Of a stretch of 64,000 nucleotides of DNA, positions 20,244 to 30,600 are shown one piece after another (positions within the stretch are counted from its first letter, which is position 1; every line of letters begins with the position of its first letter). A program made the position numbers and the translations under genes. This DNA comes from Pseudomonas vancouverensis (lineage in GTDB: Bacteria; Pseudomonadota; Gammaproteobacteria; Pseudomonadales; Pseudomonadaceae). The stretch is taken from assembly GCF_004348895.1 (NCBI RefSeq), contig NZ_RRZK01000008.1, positions 372,001 to 436,000 on the forward strand. The letters are read 5' to 3'. The notes beneath the pieces are model-generated. The model searched no databases. It saw only the letters and a list, made by a program, of their open reading frames with translations, and was not told the DNA's origin.

Positions 20244-20260
20244 CATGAATATCGCTCATG
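20244..20260. promoter_or_regulatory. Inverted repeat in the metH-cti divergent region
   Basis: CATGA-N7-TCATG forms a 5+5 dyad midway between metH (-) and cti (+). The half-sites resemble the TGAA/TTCA halves of MetR operators, but the spacing is not standard. Only the dyad itself is seen. Confidence 0.3.
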
Positions 20261-20320
20261 TTGATGTGGGTGCCGGACCGGTAGAATCGCGGCGTTTTTC
20301 AAAGGATCGGGACCAGGGAC

Positions 20321-22618
20321 ATGTCGTATCGTATCGCCATCAGCGCGTTGCTGTTGTGGTTAAGCTGGGGCGCCATGGCGCAAAGTCCGGCGAATTCTCC
20401 TGCTATTTCCTACACCCGCGACATCCAGCCGATCTTCACCGAGAAATGCGTGGCCTGCCATGCGTGCAACGATGCGGCCTGCCAGCTCAATCTGGGCAGT
20501 GGCGAAGGCGCGGCGCGGGGGGCGACCAAGATCCCGGTCTACGACGGTGACCGCAGCAAGGCCGTGGCACCGACCCGATTGTTTTATGACGCGTCCGGCA
20601 AGCAGGCCTGGCAGCACAAGGGCTTCTATTCGGTGCTGGATGCCCAGGGCTCTCAAGCCGCGCTGATGGCGCGGATGCTGGAGCTTGGCCACAAAACGCC
20701 TCTCCAACCCAATGCCAAATTGCCGGAAGACATCGTCCTGGGCCTGAACCGGGAAAACATGTGCCCGATGCCCGCTGAGTTCGATGCCTATGCCGGTGCG
20801 CATCCGAAGGAAGGCATGCCGCTGGCGGTGACAGGGCTGACCGACCGGCAATACCAGACGCTGCAACGCTGGCTGGCCGCCGGCGCGCCGATCGATCAGC
20901 AAGGCCTGGCCCCCAGCGCGCGCGAAGCCGCACAGGTGGTGCAGTGGGAGAACCTGCTCAATTCGCCGGGAGCGCGCCAGGCGCTGGTAGGGCGTTGGCT
21001 CTATGAACACTGGTTTCTGGCGCATATCTACTTCAAGGATGGCGAGCCGGGGCATTTCTTCCAGTGGGTACGCTCGCGTACACCCACCGGCCAGCCGATC
21101 GACCTGATCGATACCCGTCGTCCGAATGACGACCCGGGTACCCAGTTCTATTACCGCCTGTGGCCGGTCCAGGGCGTGATCGTGCACAAGACACACATCA
21201 CCTATCCGCTGAGCGCGGCGAAAATGGCGCGGGTCAAGACCCTGTTCTACAGCGGCAACTGGCAGGTCAATGCCTTGCCGGGGTATGGCCCGGAACGCCG
21301 CGCCAACCCATTTGCCACTTTCGAGGCGATTCCGGCGCAAGCGCGTTATCAGTTCATGCTCGATAACGCCGAGTACTTCGTGCGCACCTTCATTCGCGGC
21401 CCGGTGTGCCGTGGGCAGATCGCTACCGACGTGATCCGCGACAACTTCTGGGCATTGTTCCAGGCGCCCGAGCACGACCTCTACATCATTGATCCGAACT
21501 ATCGCGGCCAGGCCACGCCGCTGCTGGCCATGCCGGGGCAGAATGACGATGTCGGCAGTGTCCTCAGTCTGTGGCACAACTACCGTGACAAACGTAACGA
21601 ATACGAAGCGCTACGTCGCGACAGTTACGCCGAGCAGCCGGCGCCGAGCTGGTCGACCCTGTGGGCCGGCAACGACAACGCGCTACTGAGCATCTTCCGC
21701 CACTTCGACAGTGCTTCGGTGACCAAAGGCTTGATTGGCGATGTGCCGCAAACCCTGTGGTTGTTCGACTATCCGCTGCTGGAGCGCACCTACTATCAAC
21801 TGGCGGTCAACTTCGATGTGTTCGGCAACGTGTCCCATCAAGCGCAGACACGGCTGTATTTCGACCTGATCCGCAACGGTGCCGAACAGAACTTCCTGCG
21901 CCTGATGCCCGCCGATTCCCGCGACGGGTATCTCGATGACTGGTATCAGAACAGCGGCAAATTCAAGATGTGGCTGGATTACGAGTCCATCGATAACGAC
22001 AAGCCGACGGCATTGAAACTCGACCCTGCCGATCCGAAACGTGATTTCGCCAACCAATTGCTGGCGCGCTACGGTGACCTCAACGCCAGGCCCGACCCGA
22101 TCAATCGCTGTGACGGTGCCTACTGTTCACGGCCGAACATCGATCCCGATCTGCAAGCGGCGGAGCAGGCCTTGAGTCGCCTGGCTTCACGTCCGGCGGC
22201 CGGGCTGAAAGTCATTGACCAGTTGCCGGAAGCAACCATGCTGCGCATTCAGACCCGTAGCGGCAAACGCGAGGTCTACAGCCTGTTGCGCAACCGTGCC
22301 CACAGCAACGTTGCTTTCATGCTCGGTGAATCGTTGCGCTACCAACCGGGGCTCGACACCCTGACGATTTTCCCCGGTGTGCTCAGCAGCTATCCGAATT
22401 TCATGTTCAATATTCCGGCCGATCAAGTGCCGGCGTTTGTCGATGCAATGGAAAACGCCAAGGACGCTGATCGTTTCGAAAAAATCGTCGAACGGTGGGG
22501 GATCCGTCGCAGTCACCCGCAATTCTGGGAGTATTTTCACGACCTGAGTCGTTACATCCACGAGACCGATCCGGTGGAAGAAGGCGTACTGGACATGAAT
22601 CGCTACGAGAATCTCTGA
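20321..22618 (+). CDS. cti: Fatty acid cis-trans isomerase
   Basis: A 765-residue periplasmic haem protein that converts cis-unsaturated membrane fatty acids to trans, stiffening the membrane under solvent or heat stress. A signal peptide (residues 1-20, ending GAMA) is followed by a cytochrome c-type site CVACH at residues 43-47, the hallmark of Cti. The length and the C-terminal region (FMFNIPADQVPAFVDAM) fit the family. It is divergent from metH and is followed by an 11-bp hairpin. The ribosome site (CCAGGGAC) is modest. Confidence 0.95.
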   Translation: MSYRIAISALLLWLSWGAMAQSPANSPAISYTRDIQPIFTEKCVACHACNDAACQLNLGSGEGAARGATKIPVYDGDRSKAVAPTRLFYDASGKQAWQHKGFYSVLDAQGSQAALMARMLELGHKTPLQPNAKLPEDIVLGLNRENMCPMPAEFDAYAGAHPKEGMPLAVTGLTDRQYQTLQRWLAAGAPIDQQGLAPSAREAAQVVQWENLLNSPGARQALVGRWLYEHWFLAHIYFKDGEPGHFFQWVRSRTPTGQPIDLIDTRRPNDDPGTQFYYRLWPVQGVIVHKTHITYPLSAAKMARVKTLFYSGNWQVNALPGYGPERRANPFATFEAIPAQARYQFMLDNAEYFVRTFIRGPVCRGQIATDVIRDNFWALFQAPEHDLYIIDPNYRGQATPLLAMPGQNDDVGSVLSLWHNYRDKRNEYEALRRDSYAEQPAPSWSTLWAGNDNALLSIFRHFDSASVTKGLIGDVPQTLWLFDYPLLERTYYQLAVNFDVFGNVSHQAQTRLYFDLIRNGAEQNFLRLMPADSRDGYLDDWYQNSGKFKMWLDYESIDNDKPTALKLDPADPKRDFANQLLARYGDLNARPDPINRCDGAYCSRPNIDPDLQAAEQALSRLASRPAAGLKVIDQLPEATMLRIQTRSGKREVYSLLRNRAHSNVAFMLGESLRYQPGLDTLTIFPGVLSSYPNFMFNIPADQVPAFVDAMENAKDADRFEKIVERWGIRRSHPQFWEYFHDLSRYIHETDPVEEGVLDMNRYENL

Positions 22619-22625
22619 TCGATCG

Positions 22626-22653
22626 CCCCTTTGTGGTCGCTTCCACAAAGGGG
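22626..22653 (+). terminator. Hairpin after cti
   Basis: CCCCTTTGTGG pairs perfectly with CCACAAAGGGG across a 6-base loop, 8 bases after the cti stop codon. No T-run follows at once, so termination may be partial or the hairpin may protect the mRNA end. Confidence 0.55.
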
Positions 22654-22689
22654 TGGGATCGTCGGATTCTTTCCCGACAAAAATACTAG

Positions 22690-23331
<642 letters not shown>

Positions 23332-23360
23332 GGTGTTCGCTGCGACATGAAAAACAGCGC

Positions 23361-23494
23361 TGTGGCGAGGGAGCTTGCTCCCGCTTGATGGCATAGCCAT
23401 CACAAAATCAGTCGATGCATTTTCCCGTGATGAGTGGGTTGATTGAAGTTGGGACCGCTCCGCGGTCCAGCGGGAGCAAGCTCCCTCGCCACAG
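23361..23494. repeat. REP pair (type A) between nfuA and cobM
   Basis: Two inverted copies of a palindrome with core GGCGAGGGAGCTTGCTCC stand about 85 bases apart between convergent genes. Pseudomonas REP pairs of this kind are mobilised by RAYT transposases and often sit after genes. Confidence 0.85.
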
Positions 23495-23499
23495 GTGCT

Positions 23500-24246
23500 T
23501 CAGGGTCTGTAAAGGTGTGCGTGCCCCGCGCGATACAGCGATGACTCGCTGAAGTGGTCACTGCCCAATACCCGACCCACCAGAATCAACGCCGTACGCC
23601 GAAACCCTTTGGCTTCAACCTTTGCGGCGATATCGTCCAGGGTTCCCACCACCCAATCCTGATCCGGCCAGCTGGCCCGGTGCACCACTGCAATCGGGCA
23701 ATCCGCGCCGTAATGCGGCAGCAGTTCCTCGACAATCTTCACCAAGTGGTTGACCCCCAGATGAATCGCCATAGTCGCCCCGTGCTGCGCCAGGCTGGAG
23801 AATTCCTCACCCGGCGGCATTGATGTCTTGTCGGCGTAGCGGGTGAGAATCACGCTCTGGGAGACGTCGGGCAAGGTCAGTTCTGCACCCAGCAGCGCCG
23901 CACAGGCGGCCGTGGCTGTCACGCCGGGTACGATCTCGAACGCTATGCCGAGCTCACGCAGATGGCGGATCTGCTCGCCGATGGCCCCGTAGAGGCTCGG
24001 ATCGCCGGAGTGCACGCGGGCCACGTCCTGGCCCTTGGCGTTCGCCGCTTTAATCAGATCGATGATCTGTTCCAGGTGCAATTCAGCGCTGTTGACCAGC
24101 TGTTCGGCGCGATGACCTTCCAGTACGGCGGCAGGCACCAGTGATCCGGCGTAAATGATCACCGGGCAGCTTCGAATCAGTCGCTGGCCCTTGACTGTAA
24201 TCAGTTCGGGGTCGCCGGGACCTGCGCCGATAAAGTAGACGGTCAT
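23500..24246 (-). CDS. cobM: Precorrin-4 C11-methyltransferase
   Basis: A 248-residue S-adenosylmethionine-dependent methyltransferase of the aerobic cobalamin pathway, methylating precorrin-4 at C11. The N-terminal glycine loop (VYFIGAGPGDPELITVKG) and the second family motif (RVHSGDPSLYGA) are clear, as is PGVTATAACAALLGAELTLP. It is the last gene of the riboswitch-led cbtB-cbtA-cobE-cobM unit, 82 bases after cobE. Confidence 0.95.
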   Translation of the reverse strand: MTVYFIGAGPGDPELITVKGQRLIRSCPVIIYAGSLVPAAVLEGHRAEQLVNSAELHLEQIIDLIKAANAKGQDVARVHSGDPSLYGAIGEQIRHLRELGIAFEIVPGVTATAACAALLGAELTLPDVSQSVILTRYADKTSMPPGEEFSSLAQHGATMAIHLGVNHLVKIVEELLPHYGADCPIAVVHRASWPDQDWVVGTLDDIAAKVEAKGFRRTALILVGRVLGSDHFSESSLYRAGHAHLYRP

Positions 24247-24328
24247 GGTCAGTTCCTGTGAAAAAAGGGGCCGAACAAGGCTTCAGATGAAGATTGCTCA
24301 TGATAGAAGGCAGGGATTATCGGGGATT

Positions 24329-24742
24329 CTACGCAACAGAGGCCAATGCCAGGGTCGCCTGGGCGTACTTTTGCCGGGGAATCAACAGTTTTGCCGGTGC
24401 CTGGGCCAGTTGTTCGGCCAGTGCCAACGCAGCACTTTCCGCCACGCCGTAGCATCCGGTGCGCTCGAAAGCGATTTGTGATTGGTGGCTGAGACGTGGC
24501 TCATACACGGCGAGCTGTTCGCTGCTGAAGAAGGTCACCGGCAGGCCCAGTTGCGAGGCCAGTTCGATCAGGGCCGGCTCGTCACGCTTGAGGTCGATGC
24601 TGGCCAGGGCCTTGATGTCATGCAGGGCGATCTGGTGCGCCCCCAGTGCCTGGTCGAGCAGCGCCCGCAAGGTGCTGACGGGGCAGCCGCGCTGGCAGCC
24701 CAGGCCGACCACCAGGGTCGGCGCTGCGCCGGCATCGGTCAT
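24329..24742 (-). CDS. cobE: Cobalamin biosynthesis protein CobE (CbiG C-terminal domain)
   Basis: A 137-residue protein corresponding to the C-terminal domain of CbiG, called CobE in aerobic B12 makers. It opens with the conserved VVGLGCQRGCP and includes LASIDLKRDEPALIELA and GVAESAALAL. The start at 24742 overlaps the cbtA stop in an ATGA arrangement, so translation is coupled. It is believed to help precorrin ring contraction, but its exact role is unclear. Confidence 0.88.
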   Translation of the reverse strand: MTDAGAAPTLVVGLGCQRGCPVSTLRALLDQALGAHQIALHDIKALASIDLKRDEPALIELASQLGLPVTFFSSEQLAVYEPRLSHQSQIAFERTGCYGVAESAALALAEQLAQAPAKLLIPRQKYAQATLALASVA

Positions 24743-25446
24743 GCGTGGTATTGACCGTCGCTCTTGCGGCGGAACAACCAGGTGCTGATCAGGCCCAGGG
24801 CCAGCCAGAATGCCAGGTTGGTCAGCTGCGAAGCGATCTTGAACTGGGCTTCCAGTGCCTCTGGGGCGAGCATCGAGTGCACTTCCGGTTGCGGTGCACC
24901 GATCACGTGAGGCACAGCGATAATCAGCGCGCCCAGGACTTTCATCAGCCAGTGACGGCTGAAGGCGATCAGGGCGATACCCACTGCGGTAGAGGCGGCA
25001 GTGCCCACCCACCAGATTTGCCGTTGCGCCAGATCGGCCGCAGCAGTGCCGGGCAATTCCGGTGGCAGGCCGAGGGTTGGGGCGAGGACAAAGGTGGCGT
25101 AACCGGCCAGGCCCCAGAGCAGGCCCTGGGAAGTCTTGCTCGGTGCGCGCAAGGTGTACAGGCCTGCCAGCATCAGCGCAAAGCCGACGGCCACCACCAG
25201 ATTGCCACCGGTGGTCGACAGCACGCGCTGCCAGCCATTTTCCGGCTCCCAGGCTTCAGCGTCGTGGCTGTGGGCAGCCATCGCGCCCTCGGCATGCTGA
25301 TGAACTTCAACAGCGGCCGGTTCGGATTTTTCGTAGGTTTCGGCCTGGAGAATCAGCGGGGCTACCGCGAAGCTCTGCAGCAGTGTCAGCAACAGGGCGG
25401 CCAGGAGCCCCGTGAAGCCTGCGGTTTGCGCAATACGCTTGATCAT
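24739..25446 (-). CDS. cbtA: Cobalt transporter subunit CbtA
   Basis: A 235-residue membrane protein of the CbtA family, predicted to take up cobalt for B12. About five membrane helices are visible (for example GFTGLLAALLLTLLQSFAVA and NLVVAVGFALMLAGLYTL). A histidine-containing loop (VHQHAEGAMAAHSHDAE) near residue 55 could bind metal. The ATG at 25446 follows the cbtB stop by 11 bases. A cobalamin riboswitch upstream of cbtB controls the unit. Confidence 0.92.
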   Translation of the reverse strand: MIKRIAQTAGFTGLLAALLLTLLQSFAVAPLILQAETYEKSEPAAVEVHQHAEGAMAAHSHDAEAWEPENGWQRVLSTTGGNLVVAVGFALMLAGLYTLRAPSKTSQGLLWGLAGYATFVLAPTLGLPPELPGTAAADLAQRQIWWVGTAASTAVGIALIAFSRHWLMKVLGALIIAVPHVIGAPQPEVHSMLAPEALEAQFKIASQLTNLAFWLALGLISTWLFRRKSDGQYHA

Positions 25447-25457
25447 GTCTGCAGGTC

Positions 25458-25649
25458 TCAATGGCACGGGAACGCGGAGCTGTGACGAGTATCGTGCGCC
25501 GCATTGTGCACCGCCTCGATATGCGAGAAACCGGCGAAATACACCAGGCACGCGCCCAGGATCGACGCACACACAGCGGCGGTCAGGCGTTGAGTCAAGG
25601 TTGCGGTGCTGCTGGCGCTGCTTTGGGCGGTGCTGCTGATGGTGGACAT
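25458..25649 (-). CDS. cbtB: Cobalt transporter subunit CbtB
   Basis: A 63-residue protein with one membrane helix (LTAAVCASILGACLVYFAGF) and the CbtB C-terminal histidine motif (EAVHNAAHDTRHSSAFPCH), thought to bind cobalt. It pairs with CbtA and is the first gene after the cobalamin riboswitch. Confidence 0.92.
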   Translation of the reverse strand: MSTISSTAQSSASSTATLTQRLTAAVCASILGACLVYFAGFSHIEAVHNAAHDTRHSSAFPCH

Positions 25650-25690
25650 GGCGCTTCCCTCTGGTCTGTCAGCGGGTGATCGAGCGCAGG

Positions 25691-25723
25691 TGAAACGCCG
25701 CGTGCAGGCGCGCGGCGTTTTCT
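25691..25723 (-). promoter_or_regulatory. Hairpin between the riboswitch and cbtB, possible expression platform
   Basis: AACGCCGCG and CGCGGCGTT form a 9-bp stem just downstream of the aptamer on the - strand, 42 bases before cbtB. Only TTT follows it, so it could be a weak terminator or part of a switching structure. Confidence 0.4.
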
Positions 25724-25782
25724 AACAGCGCCCGCCCACCGCGGGTTTGTTGTGTCGGTGACGTAAACGTCACTTTGTGTTG

Positions 25783-25966
25783 CGGGCCGGTCTCCGGGCT
25801 CACGAGGGGTCTGGACAAGTTGTCCGAACCTGCAAGCATCACCTTCCCATGCCGTGGCACAGTGGATCTGACGCTTCACTCGCTTACCGTTGCGGGGGCA
25901 GCACCGGACTGACATGGCTTTAGAGTAAAGCACATGATTCACCGGTTTCCCGTTTCACCCTGTGAA
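25783..25966 (-). ncRNA. Cobalamin riboswitch upstream of cbtB
   Basis: Read on the - strand, the conserved blocks occur in order: ACCGGTGAATC, GCCCCCGCAACGGTAA, CCACTG, GGGAAGG, and the B12 box AGCCCGGAGACCGGCC at 25785-25802. It should lower expression of cbtB-cbtA-cobE-cobM when adenosylcobalamin is plentiful. Confidence 0.95.
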
Positions 25967-26056
25967 GGGCACCCGTAACAAGTTGTGTAGCAGAGCATGG
26001 GCGAGGGTGGGGCGTCAATTGGAAGAGGTTCTCGTTTGAACTTTCTACACAGCACT

Positions 26057-26182
26057 CTGTGGCGAGGGAGCTTGCTCCCGTCGGGTTGCGAAGCAGCCCC
26101 TTCCATTTCTTCGGCCAAACGCTGCACACCGAATTGGCGACGGCTTCGCCGTCGAACGGGAGCAAGCTCCCTCGCCACAGGC
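26057..26182. repeat. REP pair (type A) between two divergent riboswitches
   Basis: Two inverted REP copies (core GGCGAGGGAGCTTGCTCC) flank about 80 bases, in the gap between the starts of the two B12 transcripts. The two promoters must share this short region with the REP pair. Confidence 0.85.
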
Positions 26183-26261
26183 AAGCTCCTTTTTGCCACA
26201 GAGGAGCGCATTCTCCGATCGGACATTGACCCACCCCAATACGATGCGTAGCCTTGCGCTT

Positions 26262-26450
26262 TCGAGGTTCTTCGGCGTTTGCCGAAGCTAAGAAGGGAAC
26301 GCGGTCAATGCCGCGGCTGCCCCCGCAACTGTGAACGGTGATGTTCGTTGCCATGCCACTGCAGGCCCAATCCACGGGGCCGGCGGGAAGGCGCAGCGAA
26401 TGCCGGGCGTCAACGCCGGCACACCGTCAGCCAGGAGACCTGCCTCGACA
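26262..26450 (+). ncRNA. Cobalamin riboswitch upstream of cobW
   Basis: The conserved aptamer blocks appear in order on the + strand: AAGGGAACGCGGTCAATG, GCCCCCGCAACTGTGAACGG, CCACTG, GGGAAGG and the B12 box GTCAGCCAGGAGACCTGCC at 26425-26445. It controls cobW-cobN-chlI-chlD. Confidence 0.96.
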
Positions 26451-26563
26451 CAGATTCTCACTTTCAACCGGGCGGGGTGATCCGGTGGCGAACTCTTCCA
26501 GGCACGCGCTCGCGTTGCCGGTCGTCGTCCCGTATGCCCGCCATTAACGCCAAAGGGCATCCG

Positions 26564-27631
26564 ATGAAATCACTGGCCAAACTCCCCGTCACCATCGTCA
26601 CAGGTTTTCTCGGCTCGGGTAAAACCACGCTGCTGCGGCACATGCTCGACAATGCCCAGGGTCGCCGCATCGCGGTGATCGTCAACGAGTTCGGCGAATT
26701 AGGCATCGACGGCGAAATCCTCAAGCAATGTTCCATCGGCTGCACCGAAGAAGAGGCCAGCGGCCGCGTCTACGAACTGGCCAACGGCTGCCTGTGCTGC
26801 ACCGTTCAGGAAGAGTTCTTCCCGGTGATGCGCGAACTGGTGGCCCGTCGCGGCGACCTCGACCACATCCTTATCGAAACCTCGGGCCTGGCCCTGCCAA
26901 AACCTCTGGTCCAGGCCTTCCAGTGGCCGGAAATCCGCAGCGCCTGTACCGTTGACGCGGTGATCACCGTGGTCGACAGCCCGGCCGTGGCTGCCGGCAC
27001 TTTCGCCGCGTTCCCGGACCAGGTCGACGCCCAGCGCAAACTCGACCCGAACCTGGACCACGAATCGCCGCTGCACGAACTGTTTGCCGACCAGTTGTCC
27101 AGCGCCGATCTGGTGATCCTCAACAAAACCGACCTGATCAACCCTGAAGACCTGGCCCGCGTGCGCGCCGAAGTCGCCGAAGAGTTGCCGCCGGCGGTGA
27201 AAATCATTGAAGCCAGCAGCGGGCGTCTGCCGCTGGACGTATTGATCGGTCTCGGTGCCGGCTCCGAAGAGCATATCGATAGCCGTCACAGCCACCACGA
27301 CCATCACCACGATGACGACGATCATGATGATCACGACCATGACGCCTTCGACTCGATTTCCATCGAGCTGCCACAAGCTGACGAAAGTCTGCTGATGGAC
27401 GCGCTGACCCAACTGGTGGTCAAGCACGGGATCCTGCGGGTCAAAGGTTTCGCCGCGATCCCGAACAAGCCGATGCGTTTGCTGATCCAGGGCGTGGGCA
27501 CGCGTTTCGACAAACACTTCGATCGCCAGTGGGGCGCCGACGAAACACGCATCACCCGTCTGGTGCTGATCGGCCAGGCGCTGGACGCCGCGCAACTCGA
27601 AGCGCAATTGCGCGCTGCGCTCAGCGTGTAA
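26564..27631 (+). CDS. cobW: CobW GTPase/metallochaperone
   Basis: A 355-residue G3E GTPase that serves cobalt handling in aerobic B12 synthesis. The P-loop is [15 protein letters not shown] at residues 13-27, the metal-binding CxCC is GCLCCTV near residue 77, and the guanine motif is LNKTDL near residue 187. A His/Asp-rich stretch (SRHSHHDHHHDDDDHDDHD) near residue 245 is probably a metal reservoir. The ATG at 26564 follows AAAGGG; the frame is open upstream through the riboswitch, but that part is not CobW-like. Three bases separate it from cobN. Confidence 0.95.
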   Translation: MKSLAKLPVTIVTGFLGSGKTTLLRHMLDNAQGRRIAVIVNEFGELGIDGEILKQCSIGCTEEEASGRVYELANGCLCCTVQEEFFPVMRELVARRGDLDHILIETSGLALPKPLVQAFQWPEIRSACTVDAVITVVDSPAVAAGTFAAFPDQVDAQRKLDPNLDHESPLHELFADQLSSADLVILNKTDLINPEDLARVRAEVAEELPPAVKIIEASSGRLPLDVLIGLGAGSEEHIDSRHSHHDHHHDDDDHDDHDHDAFDSISIELPQADESLLMDALTQLVVKHGILRVKGFAAIPNKPMRLLIQGVGTRFDKHFDRQWGADETRITRLVLIGQALDAAQLEAQLRAALSV

Positions 27632-27634
27632 GCC

Positions 27635-30600
27635 ATGCACCTGCTCAGGACCCAGCCCGGCGGTTTCGTGTCGGATGACAACATTGCCGACCTCGGACAA
27701 ACCCCCGCCGAGCTGGTGATCCTGTGCAGCGGTGATTCCAGCCTGGCACTGCTCGCCGAAGCGGCGCAGCAGTTGCCCGACGATTACCCGAGCGTGCGCC
27801 TGGCCAACCCGATGCAGGTGCAGAATCATGCCTCGGTTGACCTGTACGTCGACGAAGTGCTGCGCCACGCCAAGGTGATTCTTATTTCCCTGCACGGCGG
27901 CATTGCTTACTGGCGCTACGGCGTGGAGCGCCTGGTGGAACTGGCCGAGCGCGGCGTGCAGCTGATTCTGGTGCCCGGCGATGACCGCCCGGACCCGGAA
28001 CTCAGCGACCTGAGTACCGTCGGTGTCGAGGATCGCGACCGTCTCTGGCAGTTTCTGCGTCAGGGCGGCATGGGCAATGCCCTGGACTTTTTCCATTGCC
28101 TGGCCAACCGCTGGCTGGCACGTGACTACACCTGGGGCGAGCCGCAGGTGTTGCCACGCACCGCGATTTATCACCCGCGCAAATCCAATGCCACGCTGAG
28201 TGACTGGCAAGCCGGCTGGCAGGCGGGTTTACCCGTCGCGCCGGTATTGTTCTACCGCTCGCATTTGCAAGCGGCGAATACCGCATTCATCGACGTGTTC
28301 TGCCAGCGCCTGCAGGCGGCCGGGTTGAACCCGTTGCCGATTGCCCTGGCCAGTCTGAAAGAGCCTGGCTGTCTGGCGACGGTCGAGGACTGGCTGGACG
28401 AGGTGCAGGCCGGGGTCATTCTCAATACCACCGGCTTTGCCCAGTCCAGTCCTGAAGCGCCGCACTTGCGGCCATTCCGTCGTAATATCCCGGTGATCCA
28501 GGCCATCTGCGCCCAGGACAACGAGCCTGGCTGGCGCGCCAGCGAGCAAGGCCTTGGCCCGCGTGACCTGGCCATGCACATCGCTTTGCCGGAGCTGGAC
28601 GGGCGCATCATCAGCCGGCCGATCAGCTTCAAGGACCTGGCGTGGCGCAGCGAACGTAGCCAGAGCGACGTGGTCTGCTATCGAGCGGCGCCCGAGCGCA
28701 TGGATTTCGTCGCCGAACTGGCGCGACGCTGGGTCGATCTGGGGCGGTTGCCCAACGCTGAAAAGCGCATAGCGCTGATACTTGCCAACTACCCGACCCG
28801 CGACGGCCGGATTGGCAACGGCGTGGGCCTCGACACGCCGGCGGCGGCCTTGAACATCCTGCGTGCCTTGCATGCCGAAGGTTATCCGCTGCCGGCTGAA
28901 TTGCCGGACAACGGTACCGCGCTGATCCAACAGTTGTTGGGCGGCGTCAGCAATGACCTGGAAAGCCTCGATCAGCGTCCTTGCGCGCAAAGCCTGGCCA
29001 TGGACGAATACCTGGCGCTGTTCAATGCGTTGCCCGAAGCCAATCGCCAGGCGGTGCAGGCGCGTTGGGGTGCCCCCGAGAACGATCCGATGTGCCGCAA
29101 CGGGCGGATGATGATTGCCGGTCTGCGCTTTGGCCTGACCTTCGTCGGCATTCAGCCCGCACGGGGGTATCAGGTGGATCCGAGCGCGGTGTATCACGAT
29201 CCGGACCTGGTACCGCCCCACGGTTATCTCGCCTTCTATTTCTGGTTGCGCAACACCTACGGCGCCCATGCGGTGATCCACGTCGGCAAGCACGGCAACC
29301 TCGAATGGCTGCCGGGCAAGGGCGTCGGCCTGTCCGAGCAGTGCTGGCCGGATGCACTGCTCGGGCCGCTGCCGAACATCTATCCATTCATCGTCAACGA
29401 TCCGGGCGAGGGCGCCCAGGCCAAACGGCGCACTCAGGCGGTGATCATCGATCACCTGATGCCGCCGCTGACCCGTGCCGAAACTTACGGTCCGCTGCGT
29501 AATCTGGAGTTGCTGGCCGACGAATATTACGAAGCGCAGTTGCTCGATCCGCGCCGCGCACGGGAGTTGCAGCGCGACATTCTGCAACTGGTGCGCGACA
29601 GCCACATCGACCGCGAATTGCAGCTGGATGAACAGCTCGACAGTGATGCGGACGCGGCGATCTGGTTGCCGCGCCTGGACACCTATCTGTGCGACTTGAA
29701 AGAGTCGCAGATTCGCGATGGCCTGCACGTGTTCGGCGAATCACCGACCGGGCGTTTGCGGATCGACACGCTGCTGGCGCTGTTGCGCATTCCCCGTGGC
29801 GATGGCAAAGGGGCGCAATCGAGTCTGTTGCGGGCGTTGGCCAAGGCGTTCGAACTGGGGATCGATCCGCTGGATTGTGTGTTGGCAGAGCCCTGGGGCG
29901 GGCCTCGGCCTGAAGCTTTGTTGTCGGTCAGCCACGATCCTTGGCGCATCACAGGCGATACTCGCGAACGCCTCGAACTGTTTGCCGGACAACTGATTTC
30001 ACAGGCCTTGAATACCTCCTGTAGGAGCGAGCATGCTCGCGATGATGTTTCAGGCACATCAGTGTCGACTGACACTCCATCGCGAGCAAGCTCGCTCCCA
30101 CAGGAAGAACCGTGGAGCGAAGTACAGGCCATTCTCAACGGCCTGCGCGAGGTGGTTGCGCCACGGCTCGACGCCTGTGGCCCGGCGGAAATGCGCGGTT
30201 TGCTCGACGCCTTGAACGGTCGCTTCGTCCCCGCCGGCCCTAGCGGCGCCCCCAGTCGCGGACGCCTGGACGTATTGCCCACGGGCCGCAACTTCTATTC
30301 GGTGGACGTGCGCAATCTACCGACCACCACCGCATGGCGCATCGGCTTCCAGTCGGCGAACCTGATCCTCGAACGTCATCTGCAAGACCACGGCGATCAT
30401 CTTCGCCAGCTCGGCCTGTCGGTCTGGGGCACCGCAACCATGCGCACCGGTGGCGACGATATTGCCCAGGCCATGGCACTGATGGGCGTGCGCCCGGTGT
30501 GGGCGACCGGCAGTCAGCGGGTCGACGATTTCGAGATTCTGCCGCTGAGCCTGCTTGATCGTCCGCGGGTGGACGTGACGCTGCGTGTCTCGGGGTTCTT

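Noticed and set aside
20165..20320. SAH or cobalamin riboswitch before metH
   Set aside because: No conserved aptamer blocks can be found in the 156-base region.
26348..26563. 72-residue N-terminal extension of CobW
   Set aside because: The frame runs through the cobalamin riboswitch and is not CobW-like. The P-loop spacing fits the start at 26564.
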